A stretch of 64,000 nucleotides of DNA from Canna indica (taxonomy: Eukaryota; Streptophyta; Magnoliopsida; Zingiberales; Cannaceae), in the NCBI GenBank assembly GCA_034359265.1, contig CP136895.1, positions 7,132,501 to 7,196,500 on the forward strand. The letters are read 5' to 3'. The first letter of the stretch is position 1, and every line of letters starts with the position of its first letter. Of this stretch, positions 31,641-42,465 are shown in pieces. Below the pieces are notes generated by a model. That model was given only the letters and a program-made list of their open reading frames with translations. It made no database searches and was not told where the DNA came from. A program made the translations under genes and the position numbers.

Positions 31641-31905
31641 CTAACGTCGAGAGAGGCGGTGGAGCAGCATCCAAAGAGAATGGAAACAAGTGCTTAAGAT
31701 GGGTGGATGCAAGGGAAGAAAAGTCGGTGGTGTTTGTGTGCTTCTGCAGTTGGTCTCACTTCACCGAGACACAACTTCGGGAGTTGATGACGGTGCTTGA
31801 GAGGATGGGTGCTGCAGGTGGCTATACTGAACCGTCGAGCTCACCATGTGCATTGAGGTCGAGAGAGGTGGTGGAGCGGTGTCCAAGGAGGACGACAACA
31901 AGTGA
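31641..31905 (+). pseudogene. UDP-glycosyltransferase later fragment
   Basis: NKCLRWVDAREEKSVVFVCF followed by CSWSHFTETQLRELMTVLER is the conserved xCLxWLDxxxxxSVVYVxFGS region just before the sugar-donor (PSPG) domain of plant UDP-glycosyltransferases. The PSPG box itself is not seen. VERGGGA.SKE..NKC is encoded twice (31648-31690 and 31858-31903), so a short segment is duplicated. Confidence 0.78.
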
Positions 31906-32174
31906 CTAATATTTTATTCAGGTTAAATTTTATTGCTGATGTGGAATAATGGCTTGCACTGGCTTAGTTTTTATTCAAATTTTACGTGTTGACTTCAATG
32001 CTGGTACACGTATGCAGTGCCACATCATCAGTCAAACGGTAAAACTCACGGTTACTTAACGAGAGGATATTATTGATACAAATTGAAAATATGAGTATAC
32101 TATTGATACAAATGAAAGTTCGGATCATAATTAAGAAAATCCCTAAAGTTCAGGATATATAGTGTAATTAACCC

Positions 32175-32183
32175 TAAAAATAA
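32175..32183. repeat. Right 9-bp target duplication of Pack-MULE 3
   Basis: TAAAAATAA, identical to 25745-25753. Confidence 0.88.
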
Positions 32184-32345
32184 AAAAATATTATTTTCTG
32201 TCGTTCAAGCTACAACGTCATGGAGATTATAGCCAGTAACGTGTTAAACATCGATAACGTGAGGTACCAATTAGTTACAAAATTTCTTTAGGTACCAAAA
32301 TATTATACATGGTATAGCTTAGGTGGCACTACAGTAATTTTCCGA

Positions 32346-32608
32346 AAATATAAAAACACATCCTATGACGACTTAGCTACCGTCTTCCAACGACCATATT
32401 ATACACATACTTTCACACTCATCTATGATAAAGATACATAATTCAATAAGCTTTCTGCAATGGTTGGCCATGAAAAAGTCGCCGCAAAGGGGAATTATTT
32501 CAGCTTACTTTGAAAGATTTGAAAAACCATGTTTACATTTTAAAAATTACACTTCACATTAGTGTACATAATTAAACACATCAAAAACATATCAATTATA
32601 ACTTAGCA
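32346..32608. other. Spacer; no gene seen
   Basis: AT-rich, no supportable features. Confidence 0.5.
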
Positions 32609-33007
32609 TCTCAAACTAGGGGTGCAAGTGAGCAGAGCAGCTCTTGAGCTACTTAGGATCGACTCGATGACAAATCAAACTCGACTCAACCTTATCGAGC
32701 TCGAGCTAACCAATACTCAGTTCGAGCGACATGCGAGCCTAATCGAGTTTCATATATTTATATATAATTATATAAATATTAATATATTTCAAACTGGGTC
32801 GAGCATATATAACCCATGTCAAGTCGAGCTTAATCGATCTTGAACGAGCTCGGTCAAGCTCGAGAAAAATAAATAATCCTAGACGAGCTGAGCTCGAGTT
32901 GCTCGAGTCGAACTCGAGCCTAGAGATTGAAACTCGACCGAGCTCGAGCTCAACATTTCTTAAACAAGCCAAGCTTGGCTCGACTCGATTACACCTCTAT
33001 CTCAAAC
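32609..33007. repeat. 8-bp target duplications TCTCAAAC around a hAT MITE
   Basis: TCTCAAAC at 32609-32616 and 33000-33007, exactly flanking the element at 32617-32999. Confidence 0.92.
32617..32999. mobile_element. hAT MITE, 383 bp, rich in GAGCTCGA motifs
   Basis: Starts TAGGGGTGCAAGTGAGC and, read from the other end, TAGAGGTGTAATCGAGTCG. The arms are full of CTCGAGC/GAGCTCG palindromes. Exact 8-bp target duplication. Non-coding. Confidence 0.93.
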
Positions 33008-33486
33008 ACATGGTATACGTCAACAACACATAAACACATATTAAAAAATCAATATATATCAAATATCAAATAAAACACATGTAAATTCTATATACACCAT
33101 CTACAATCAATTAGAATTCAAATACAATCAATATACATCAAAAAAATAAAATATATATGCTAACTTGCCAGATGAGATCCTCCAGAGGCCCGACGATAAA
33201 AATGTTGCACCCTCTAGTTATTGGATCTTGACTTCGCCACTAGTCACATATAGCTATTATTTGTGACAGTGTGAGGTGATCGTCTCTATGGTTAAGACGT
33301 CGCAATTATTACTATTTTTTTTATAGCACAAGGATATCATCTTTATGTCATCGCAATTATTGTTATGCTTTAAATATATATGACAATAACTTGCGGTTGT
33401 CGCTAGGTCATTGCTAATTACAACAATTACAACGATCATATTTGATATTAGCAACAATTGAGTGGGACGGGGTCGTCTACTAGCTT
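33008..33486. other. Spacer; no gene seen
   Basis: AT-rich. Short GTCGCAATTATT and GTTGTCGCTAGG-like motifs near 33295-33440 loosely resemble CACTA subterminal repeats, but no element can be delimited. Confidence 0.4.
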
Positions 33487-33494
33487 GCTTCAAC

Positions 33495-33950
33495 TAGGGG
33501 TGTAATTGAGCCGAGCCGAGCCGAGCTCGGCTCATTTGGAAAATAACGAGCTTGAGCTCGGCTCGAGCTCGATCGAGCTTTGGTCTATCGGTTCAAGCTC
33601 GGCTCGAACTACATTCAAGCCACTCGAGCTCGGCTCGGCTCGACTCGGGAAAAAAAATCAAGCCACACGAGTCGAGCCGCGCGAGCCGAGCTCGTTCGCG
33701 AGCTCGACTAAGCTCAGGTTCTTTTTAGAGGGTAACGAGTTCATAAAATTTAAAAATCAAACCCGGTATATAATATATATAGAAGGCTCGATTAGGCTCG
33801 CGAGCCGCTTGAGCTGAGTATAGGTTAGCTCGAACTCGACTCGCTCGCATGTCTGGCTTGGCTCGGTTCAAGCTCGATAAGTTCGAGTCGAGTTCGAGTT
33901 TTTACCGAATCGATCTCGAGTACCTCGCGAGTGGCTTGGCTCGCTTACAC
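33495..33950. mobile_element. hAT MITE of the GAGCTCGG type, right end damaged
   Basis: Starts TAGGGGTGTAATTGAGCC and contains many GAGCTCGGCTCGA motifs; inverted counterparts run up to GGCTTGGCTCGCTTACA near 33946. The expected CCCCTA terminus is replaced by CGTCGTTGGTAC, so no target duplication is visible. Related to the MITE at 32617-32999. Confidence 0.75.
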
Positions 33951-35096
33951 GTCGTTGGTACAAAATCGCTTTATAAAATCTAATGGGCATACAAAATCTA
34001 TATATAGAGAGCTTTACGTCGTTGGTACTATAATCGCTTCAGATGCTACATACCCAAGACTAATATTTAAACTTGGATAAAAAATTGAATCGACTAGTTC
34101 GTTCGCCACATTAATTGGTCCAACAAAAAATTGATTGTTTCACCCGGTTCAATCAGATTTTGATTAGCTTTTGATTCTACCAAATTTTAAACTCAACTTG
34201 GATTAAATTCAACATAGCATTAGGTTGAATCAGACAATCTAATCTTAATTTCAGAAACTTATCCACAACACAATTTTCTTCTCAAAGAAAAATAAAAAAA
34301 CTCATATATTAATCACCAAGAACAAAAATAGTTTTTTATAAAATATTTATGTGAAATTCCAAAAATTCATCGGGACCATCTAATTGAATATAAAAACTTA
34401 AAAATAACAATTAATTTAATACATCTTAACCTTAAACAAATCTATCACATTATACACCCTAGACTATATATCCATAAAATAACATATGGATATCTAAAGA
34501 TTCAAATTAACAAATATATGAATGAACTCTTGATGCCATCACCAAGTTATTCAATAATCAACTAGCTTTAGTTTATTTGTTAAGTAGTGGATAATATGAC
34601 ATACATGTTATTCTACAAAATTAATCATGTCAGAACACATGATATTTTTTTAAAAAGAATTGTTTAACTATGTTGATCTGGCTAATTAAAAGTTTTGATA
34701 AACGATATTAGATTAAAAAAAAATAGGAGTGTCAATCTTGCCGCCCTAATAAATTCGAGGTGCCAATCATAGAACTTGATTGTAAAATTTTTATAAACAC
34801 ACCACAACATAATTGACATATTGAGATACAAAATTAGAGATAAATTATATTTTTATTTTTAAATCTTCATATTTAGAGACTAATAAATATAAAATTTGTT
34901 CCTAATTAATTTTTAAAGATCTCAATCCTTCATGAATTTTTTAACCCTATTAGCACTATGAACTTAATTTGCTTTTATTTATCATCGTTGTAACGAAAAA
35001 CTAGGCTTGTTTGACTCACGAGTCCCATATTTAGGGCCCGATTCAATCACCTGAAATGTATATGCTCTTGATGCAAACACGTTTTGATTCACTAAA
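33951..35096. other. AT-rich spacer; no gene seen
   Basis: Contains a diverged duplication of TACGTCGTTGGTAC...AATCGCTT (33947 and 34016). Otherwise nothing is recognised. Confidence 0.5.
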
Positions 35097-36049
35097 TACT
35101 ACTAGAATATATCACATCAGTCACAGGGATCATCGACGACAGTTAGGGGCGTTAGAATTATTCATGACTTTGCGTCGACCGCAGCGGCCGTGGCTGATGT
35201 GACCAAATCATCCGCGGCTCGCATACGTCCAGCCAGACCCGTCGCTCGTAGTTCATGGGGCGCAGGGCGCGTGAAATAAAATAAGTTATTAGCCACGACT
35301 TAGCAGAGACTCTAGAGCCGTTGGTGATGTGAGTAACCAAATCAATCGCGGCTCGCATACAGCCATCGCGCATAGTTGATGGTGCGCACGGGGGCGCGAA
35401 ATAAAATAAGTTATTAGCAATGGCCGGAGGCGGCCGTCGCTTATTATTTAATGCCACGAACGCAACGTGAATAATAAAACACTCTTAACTGACGGCTATG
35501 GTAGCCGTCGATGATAATAAAATTATAGATCCATGGTTTTCCATCGGCTCTCGGGCCGTCGGTGAAAATCCTTTTTATTTACGTTCGCGCCCGACCCTTC
35601 CTCTTTCTTCTCTACTAGTCGCTGTCGCCGCCGCCCATCGATGTCGAGTTACCGCGGAGTCGCTGCCTATTACTGCCACTGGTGAATCTCTCCCTTCTGG
35701 TATACTACCTTTCCTCTCCTCCTTTCATTCCCCTGTGCGCCGCCCTCTCCGCGCCGACGTCGACCCGGCCGGCCCTCTCCGCATCGTCCTCAACCCGGCC
35801 GACGTCGCATTGGGGTTGATTACCATCGGCCCCAATGCCTCGACGAGCAGTAGTCGGTAGTGATGTCAACTACTACTTGATTAGGGTTAATTACCCTAAT
35901 CAATTACTTAATTAGGGTAATTAACCCCTAATCAAACTGTGATTAGGGTAATCATAATTTGATTACATTTTTTTGTAATTTTTTTTTGTTAATTATTAGA
36001 AATTAATTATTAATTAGGTTAATTATTAGTTTAATATTAATTAATTAGT

Positions 36050-36290
36050 CGCGCGGAATCATCCATTGAGGACTCGTGTCGGAATCATCCACTGTGGACT
36101 CGCGTCCAAATCGTCCATTTTGGACTCGCCATCAAATCATCCATGGTAGACTTGCGCCGGAATTGTCCACAATGGATGGACTCACTCGTGCCAAAATCGT
36201 CCACAATGGATGAACTCATGCCGGAATCGTCCAGTTTGGACTTGCGCGGAATCGTCCACTATGGACTCACACCGGCATCCATAAATTTAG
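36050..36290 (+). repeat. Short interspersed GGAATCGTCCA..TGGACTCG units in CACTA D
   Basis: About eight degenerate copies of a 25-30 bp unit (GGAATC.TCCA.T.TGGACTCG.G), each an imperfect palindrome. Comparable blocks lie at 30440-30600 (A), 38470-38560 (B) and 53450-53510 (C). Confidence 0.75.
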
Positions 36291-36698
36291 AAAAAAATCA
36301 AGACGAGTTGATACGTTTCACATACGATCGACGAGTCAAGTTTTAGTTTTGTAAAACCTTAGATCCGTTCGGGGGTTGTATGTTCGTGTAAACGAAGTTA
36401 ATGATCTTTTATATGACGTACAACCCTTGAATTATCCCTAATTGGACAATTTGAGAACATAGCTATTTATATTGCACTTAGTTTATTTTTTTTAGTCATT
36501 ATTCATTTTTAAATTTTGGCTTGTATCTCCCTTGTTCTCCGATACGTACCCAGATAATATGCCTATTTGGAGAATTGTAGGGAGATGCTGCCAAAATTTA
36601 AAATGAAGTTAATGACTAAAAGAAATACTAAGTGCAATATGAATAACATGAATCTCGAATGAAATAGGACCATCCCACCTAAAGATATTGTAAATTTT

Positions 36699-37109
36699 TT
36701 GACAGAACAAGTCGAGCGATCGGAGTTGGATGTACCGACGATTTCATCATGGAGCTATAACGGACGAATTTCGAGTAGGCATCACTTACATCTTAAATTT
36801 TACCTACTCGAATAAAAAATTCCTTAGTGGTGATAAAATCCGATATCTGTGCCGAAAATATTCGAACATAAGATTTTTGGACCGAGAAACTATCACAATG
36901 CATCTGTATACAAAAGGATTCACACCAAGATATTTTTAATGAAATTGTCACGGGGAGTCACGTCAAGTCGGGACGTCGATGACGACGATAATGAAGTTGA
37001 GGAAGGACAGAATGATGATGAGGGAGACGAAGAAGAATTTCAAGATTCCGATACAGAAGAACAAGAAGAAGAGCATTACACGAATGATGATAATGACGAT
37101 GACAAATAA
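36699..37109 (+). pseudogene. TNPD remnant of CACTA D: N-terminal domain joined to acidic tail
   Basis: The N-terminal Transpos_assoc-like domain is visible (DRSWMYRRFHHGAITDEFRV, FLDRETITMHLYTKGF), with the ATG changed to AAG and a TAA after PRYF. At GTCGGGACGTCG (about 36970) it jumps to DDDDNEVEEGQNDDEGDEEE and on to the stop at 37107. In full-length relatives this acidic tail ends the protein. The whole Transposase_21 catalytic part is missing. The junction carries GACG-type microhomology. Confidence 0.82.
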
Positions 37110-37691
37110 TTATACATGTGGAGTATATATTCAATTATTAAATATATCTAATAATCTATTATATATAATCTAATTATATTAAATTTTTACCGCTATGGTT
37201 CGAGATATCAGTTCTCGATGAGGCATTTCTCGTAGGACCCACTGACCCTTCGCCTTCCACCACCATCCCTCCACATCTAGCCACCATCCCCCCACCTGAT
37301 CCGTCTATCGTTCCCTCACTTGATCTGGCCACCATCCCTTCACCTTCAGCTACCATCCCTCTGCCACCCTCTGCAGATCCAGGACCATCGTCTTCGAGAC
37401 GTAGGCCACGAGGGCCTAACATAATTCTCCCTCTGCCACCCGAGGGAGCACTACGTACAGCAATTAGTGCGCGCGAAAGACGATAAGTATATGCATCAAT
37501 TATTTCTTATAATTTATTTATTTCAAAATATCATATTATGAATTTATATTTTGTGCAGATTTGAGCAGGAGGACGTCCCTCGCACGATAGCGGGGATGAT
37601 TCGAAAGTTTATGCGCGGGGCGTGGCCTACATGGTCTCACGTGCCCCATGAGCATATGGATTTATTGTGGCAAGAGTTCACAATAAGTATA

Positions 37692-37694
37692 TTT
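37692..37694. repeat. 3-bp target duplication TTT of CACTA B (left)
   Basis: TTT here and at 44668-44670. Confidence 0.8.
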
Positions 37695-37714
37695 CACTAC
37701 TAGAAATTAGGTCT

Positions 37715-38005
37715 TCAGCAACGGCTATTTGCAACGGCCGCTCAAGCCGTTGCTATTTGCAACGGCTTTCTTACGGCCGCCCAAGCCGTTGCAGATATTT
37801 GTATCTGCAACGACGTTCTAACGGATATGCGAGCCGTTGCGGATTATTTTAATTATCCGCAACGGCTTTCGGACGGAAAGGCGAGTCGTTGCTGATATTT
37901 TAATTATCAGCAACGGCTTTCTAACGGATAAGTGAGCCGTTGCTGATGATAACTTATCAGCAACGGCTTTCTAACGGGCGAGTGAGCCGTTGCTGATAAG
38001 TTTAT
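37715..38005 (+). repeat. Subterminal palindromic repeats, 5' end of CACTA B
   Basis: Six to seven units of 40-50 bp, each with AGCAACGGC on one side and GCCGTTGCT on the other around a variable centre such as TTTCTAACGGATAAGTGA. By analogy with En/Spm these are likely TNPA binding sites; each can also form a hairpin. Confidence 0.85.
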
Positions 38006-38012
38006 ATAGGGC
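38003..38012 (+). promoter_or_regulatory. TATA box of CACTA B
   Basis: GTTTATATAG directly after the last subterminal repeat, followed by a GC-rich leader with CTGCTGCCGCCG and a CAG/GTATGC splice-donor-like site near 38134. Confidence 0.6.
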
Positions 38013-39018
38013 ACCAGTCGCGCCCGACCCTTCTTCCTCCCGCTGCTGCCGCCGCCGCTCCTGCTCTCGCCTCTCGCCGCCGCTGCCGCTGCCGACGATG
38101 CCTCTTCCTCCTCCCGCTGCTGCCGACTTGTTCAGGTATGCCTCGCCGGCCGGCCGTCTCTTCCCGTTGCGGCCGGCGGGAATCAATCCGACCGAAACCC
38201 TATTTCTAGGGTTTCGGCCGGCGGCGGTCGGCCGATGGCCGCCGTCGGACCTTTTACAGTGGCCGAACAGTGTGTCCGGCCACTGTACGCCGGCGCCGGA
38301 GTCCACCTGACTCCGGCGCCGGAATTTATAATTTTATATATAATTTATTGTTTTAATTTATTGTTTTATAACTGTTAATTAATTGTTTTATAATTGTTAA
38401 TTAATTGTTTTATAATTATTTAGATTAATTGTTTAATTTGTTAGATTAATTATTATGGTTTAGATTAATTTCGAACGCGCGCCGGAATCGTCCACTTCGG
38501 ACGCGCATCTGAATTGTCCACTTCGGACGTGCGCCGGAATCGTCCAATATGGACTCGAACGGTCTCGAAACATTTAGAAAATAATCATGCATCCGACGAG
38601 TTCATATGTTTCACGTACGCATCGACGAGTCGGATATGATTTAGCAAAATCTTAGATCCGTTCGGGGATTGTATGTTCGTGTAAAAGAAGTAGATGATAT
38701 TTTATACGATGTACAATTCTTGAATTATCCCTGATTGGACAGTTTGAGAATATAGTTATTTGTACTGCACTTACGTTTTTATTTTAACTGTTATCTAATT
38801 ATTCTAAATTTCGGCAACATCTCTCTTGTTCTCCGATACGCGCCCAGATGATATGCGTATTCGGAGAACTATAGGGAGATGCTGCCGAAATTTAGAATAA
38901 TTAGTTAACAGTTAAAATAAAAACGTAAGTGCAGTTCAAATAACATAAATCACAAATGGAATAGGACAATCTCACCTAAAGACATTAACCAAAGAAATTG
39001 TCATTGATTGACAAAATC

Positions 39019-42000
39019 ATGTCGGCTGATCGAAGTTGGATGTACCGACGTCTTGATCGTGGAGCTTTAACGAATGAGTTTCGATTAGGCGTAACGTACT
39101 TCCTAAATTTCGCCTATTCGAATCAGAATTTCGTTAGCATGAGTGATCAAATCCGATGTCCGTGCCGCATTTGTTTAAATGGACGACTTTTGGATCGGGA
39201 GACTGTCACTCTGCATCTATATAGCAAAGGATTTGCACCAAGATATTTTCTATGGACTTGTCATGGGGAGTCACGCGAAGTCGGGACGTCGAGCAATCCT
39301 GTCGTTTAGACATATGGTGAATCTTCCTCTGCTGGTGCTTCTTCATCCAATCAATGTAATCCTTATAGAACTATGATACTCGATAGTCTTGGGGGTCAAT
39401 TCCACCTGAATGATAATGTTGATCGGCCAGTTCTTCAGACATCAGTCCCACCAGATACTACAGCGGTTGATATCACAGAAGTACAAACTGCGGTAGAGAT
39501 TGAATTAACGAATAAAGAAGCTGCAGAATTTTACGAGATGTTGAAAGCTGCCGATGAACCTTTGTATGAGAATTGTCCTAAATACACTAGGTTTTCAGCA
39601 ATGACACAGCTCTTAAACATCAAGGCCGATTGTAATATCAGCGGAGTTGCGTATGATCGGATTGCTGGATTGATTAATGGAATGCTGCCTACTGATAACA
39701 AGTTTGAGCCTACTTTTTATAAGACTAAAAAGCTAATGAGAAAATTAGGGCTTGGGTACGAAAAAATACACGCGTGCCAAAATAACTGCAGTTTAAGGTG
39801 CTTCAGTATTTTCCACTAACACCGAGGCTTCAAAGATTATTCATGTCGGAAAAGACAGCCCCCTACATGAGTTGGCATGCAAGAAGTCGTGATGATACAG
39901 TAATGACTCATCCATCTGACAGTGAAGCATGGAAACATTTGGATACATGTTATCCTTCATTTGCTAGGGATACTAGAAATATCAGATTGAGATTGTGCAC
40001 AGATGGTTTTAATCCGTTTGAACATTCTGCAACTCCTTATTCAGTTTGGCCAGTGCTGCTGATAGATTATAATTTGCCACCGTCAATGTGCATGAAAGAT
40101 GAATTTATTTATCTTTCGATGATTATTCCGGGTCCTAAGGGTCCGCGAAAAGAAATTGACATATTTCTCAGACCCTTGATAGATGAATTAAAAACATTGT
40201 GGACTGAGGGAGCTGTCACTTATGATTGTCATCGGAAGCAAAACTTCAAATTAAAGGCCGCGATCTTGTGGACAATCAATGATTTCCCCGCGTACGGCAT
40301 GTTGTCGGGTTGGAGCACTCACGGCCGACTCTCTTGTCCGTATTGTATGGAACACTCTAAGTCAATCAGTCTTCAGAATGGACGAAAAATCTCATTCTTT
40401 GATTGTCATCGTCGATTCCTACCGGTTAATCATCAGTATCGAAGGAATCGTAATAAATTTACTAAGGGCAGAGTCGAAAGAGATGGGCCACCACCGATGT
40501 TGTCTGGTGAACAAATGTTAGCACGTGTTTCAACACTTCCAGATATAGTATTTGGTCGCAATGAAAGAGTGTCAGGTTTTGGCCAAACACACAACTGGGT
40601 GAAAAAAAGTATCTTTTGGGAATTGCCCTGTTGGAGTTCATTATTGATTCGACATAATTTAGATGTCATGCACATTGAAAAAAATGTGTTTGATAATATT
40701 TTCAACACTTTGATGGATATTTCTGGAAAAACTAAAGATAATGTCAAAGCCCGACATGATCTGAAAATACTTTGTAAAAGACAAGAGTTGGAGTTACAAG
40801 AGGTCAACGGACGATATCTAAAACCGAAGGCCCTATATGTGTTAAATAAACAACAGATCAAAGATGTTTGTCAATGGGTAAAAGAACTCAGATTACCCGA
40901 TGGATATGCTTCAAACTTATCTCGATGTGTGAACGTCGATGATTGCAAAATATCAGGGATGAAGAGCCATGATTGTCATGTATTCATGCAGAGATTACTT
41001 CCGATCGCATTTCGAGATCTTCTACCTGATAATATTTGGGGTCCGTTGACTGAATTAAGTATGTTTTTTAGAAGCATATGTGCAAATGTCCTTCGAGTCA
41101 AAGATATGTCAACACTTGAAAATAATATTGTTGAAATCATATGCAAGCTGGAGCAGTTTTTTCCTCTGCATTTTTTGACTCGATGGAGCATCTACCGATA
41201 CACTTGGCATACGAGACACGAGTTGGTGGCCCCGTTCAATATTGTTAGATGTACTTATTTGAAAGATACATGAATCGTCTGAAGAAAAAAGTAAAGAACA
41301 CCGCAGCTGTTGAAGGATCAATATCTGAATCGTATATCATCCAAGAAATTTCAACATTCTGCTCATTTTACTTTGAATCGACAGTACAGACAAGATTTGA
41401 TCGTCTTCCACGTAACGACGACGGGGGTGTTCGACATTCAGATGGACGTTTAAATATATTTTGTCACTCTGGTCGTGCTTTTGGTTCTCGTCCATCTCGA
41501 CACTTAAGCGATGAAGAGTATCATTTGGCACACTTGTATGTATTACTCAATTGTCCAGAGATTGAACAATTCATTGAAATATTTGACATTGAGATGGTGC
41601 AAAAATACTCTATTCACAACGATGAAGAATTGGAGAGATTACGGAATCGTGATTTCCCTACTTGGATTCAGACTTACAACAAAGATCACAGAGCTGAAAT
41701 AGATGAAAGAATATTTGAGTTTGTTAGTGGACCGTCGCGACTTGTGTCGTGCTATAACGGATATTTTGTTAACGGGTATAAATTTCACACGGTTGAATAT
41801 TCATTTACAAAGAAGACGATGAACGCTGGGGTCTGCGCGAAAGGGACAACCTATGTTGAATGTGATATGGATTTTTATGACTGGTGGAAGAAGTGATAGA
41901 GTTGCACTACTTCGGCTTAAAATTAGTTATCCTATTTAGATGTCATTGGTTCGATACAACAGAAAGGGGCATGAAAGTTCATCCAAAATACAAACTTGTT

Positions 42001-42390
42001 GAGGTTAATTACAAATCGAAATTGGCAGCAAATGAGCCTTTTATATTGGCATCACAAGCCGAACAAGTATATTACGCGAAGTATCCGGCTTGAAATAAAG
42101 ATAGAGCAGATTGGCGTGTAGTCTGTAAGACAAAAGGTAGAGGAAAAATTGATCCGATAGTAGGAGAAAATGATCCTCCTGGTTTCTATCAAGAAGATGA
42201 TCTTCCAGCTGTGGATCGTATTATTCCAATACTCGAGGATGCAGACACAACGTCAATTGAATTAGAAGTTGAATATGCTGATGATGACGATCATGAAATT
42301 GAGGAAGCTGGAGATGAAGAAGATGAAGAAGAGGAAGAAGAGGAGGAAGAAGAAGAATTCGAAGACTATTATTCAGATGATGAGGAATAA
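39019..42390 (+). pseudogene. TNPD-like transposase of CACTA B (Transposase_21 type), disrupted
   Basis: Order: Transpos_assoc domain (MSADRSWMYRRLDRGALTNE); Transposase_21 domain (PLTPRLQRLFMSEKTAPYMS, DGFNPFEHSATPYSVWPVLL, SMIIPGPKGPRKEIDIFLRP, WSTHGRLSCPYCMEHSKSI, LDVMHIEKNVFDN); DUF4218-like region (LPIAFRDLLPDNIWGPLTEL); a C-terminal domain (RCHWFDTTERGMKVHPKYKL); and a long Asp/Glu tail. Defects: TAG 39307, a 99-bp deletion near 39790 that removes the KCPxC zinc-knuckle stretch, 1-nt deletions near 41160 and 41877, and TGA 42091. TNPD-type proteins cut and paste the element; this copy cannot. Confidence 0.92.
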
Positions 42391-42465
42391 TTGTAAAGTA
42401 TATATTTTATTAAATATATCTCTACTATTTATACAATAATTTGATTATATGTCTGTTCGACAGAT

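Larger units (their letters stand above)
25754..32174. mobile_element. Pack-MULE 3: captured UGT, cystatin and SKU5-like pieces; hosts CACTA A
   Basis: Terminal inverted repeats of about 200 bp: the left begins GGATTAATTATGCTACATAT, and the right read inward begins GGGTTAATTACACTATATAT. Both contain TTGTATC.ATAGTATACTCA and AATATCCTCTCGTTAA. They are flanked by an exact 9-bp duplication. The left repeat has an extra 64-bp internal tandem copy. Without the CACTA insertion (27396-31345) the element is about 2.5 kb. It has no transposase but carries, all on the plus strand, UDP-glycosyltransferase pieces, a cystatin piece and an SKU5-like first exon. The repeats differ from those of Pack-MULEs 1 and 2, so it is a separate family. 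Confidence 0.9.
25510..32345. mobile_element. Degenerate inverted-repeat element hosting Pack-MULE 3
   Basis: Outside Pack-MULE 3, the left flank (about 25520-25650: TATAATATTTTGGCAC, TAACTAATTAGTACCT, TAACACATTAC, CGTCGTAGCTTG) is matched inverted by the right flank (about 32205-32335: CAAGCTACAACGTC, AACGTGTTAA, AGGTACCAATTAGTTAC, TACCAAAATATTATA). Identity is modest. This suggests an older MULE-type element into which Pack-MULE 3 jumped. Confidence 0.6.

Noticed and set aside
25754..32174. Helitron as the vehicle for the multi-gene capture
   Set aside because: Long terminal inverted repeats and an exact 9-bp duplication are Mutator features; no CTRR end with hairpin was seen.
37715..38005. 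CRISPR-like array appearance of regularly spaced repeats
   Set aside because: These are CACTA subterminal repeats in a plant genome; centres are variants of one sequence, not unique spacers.
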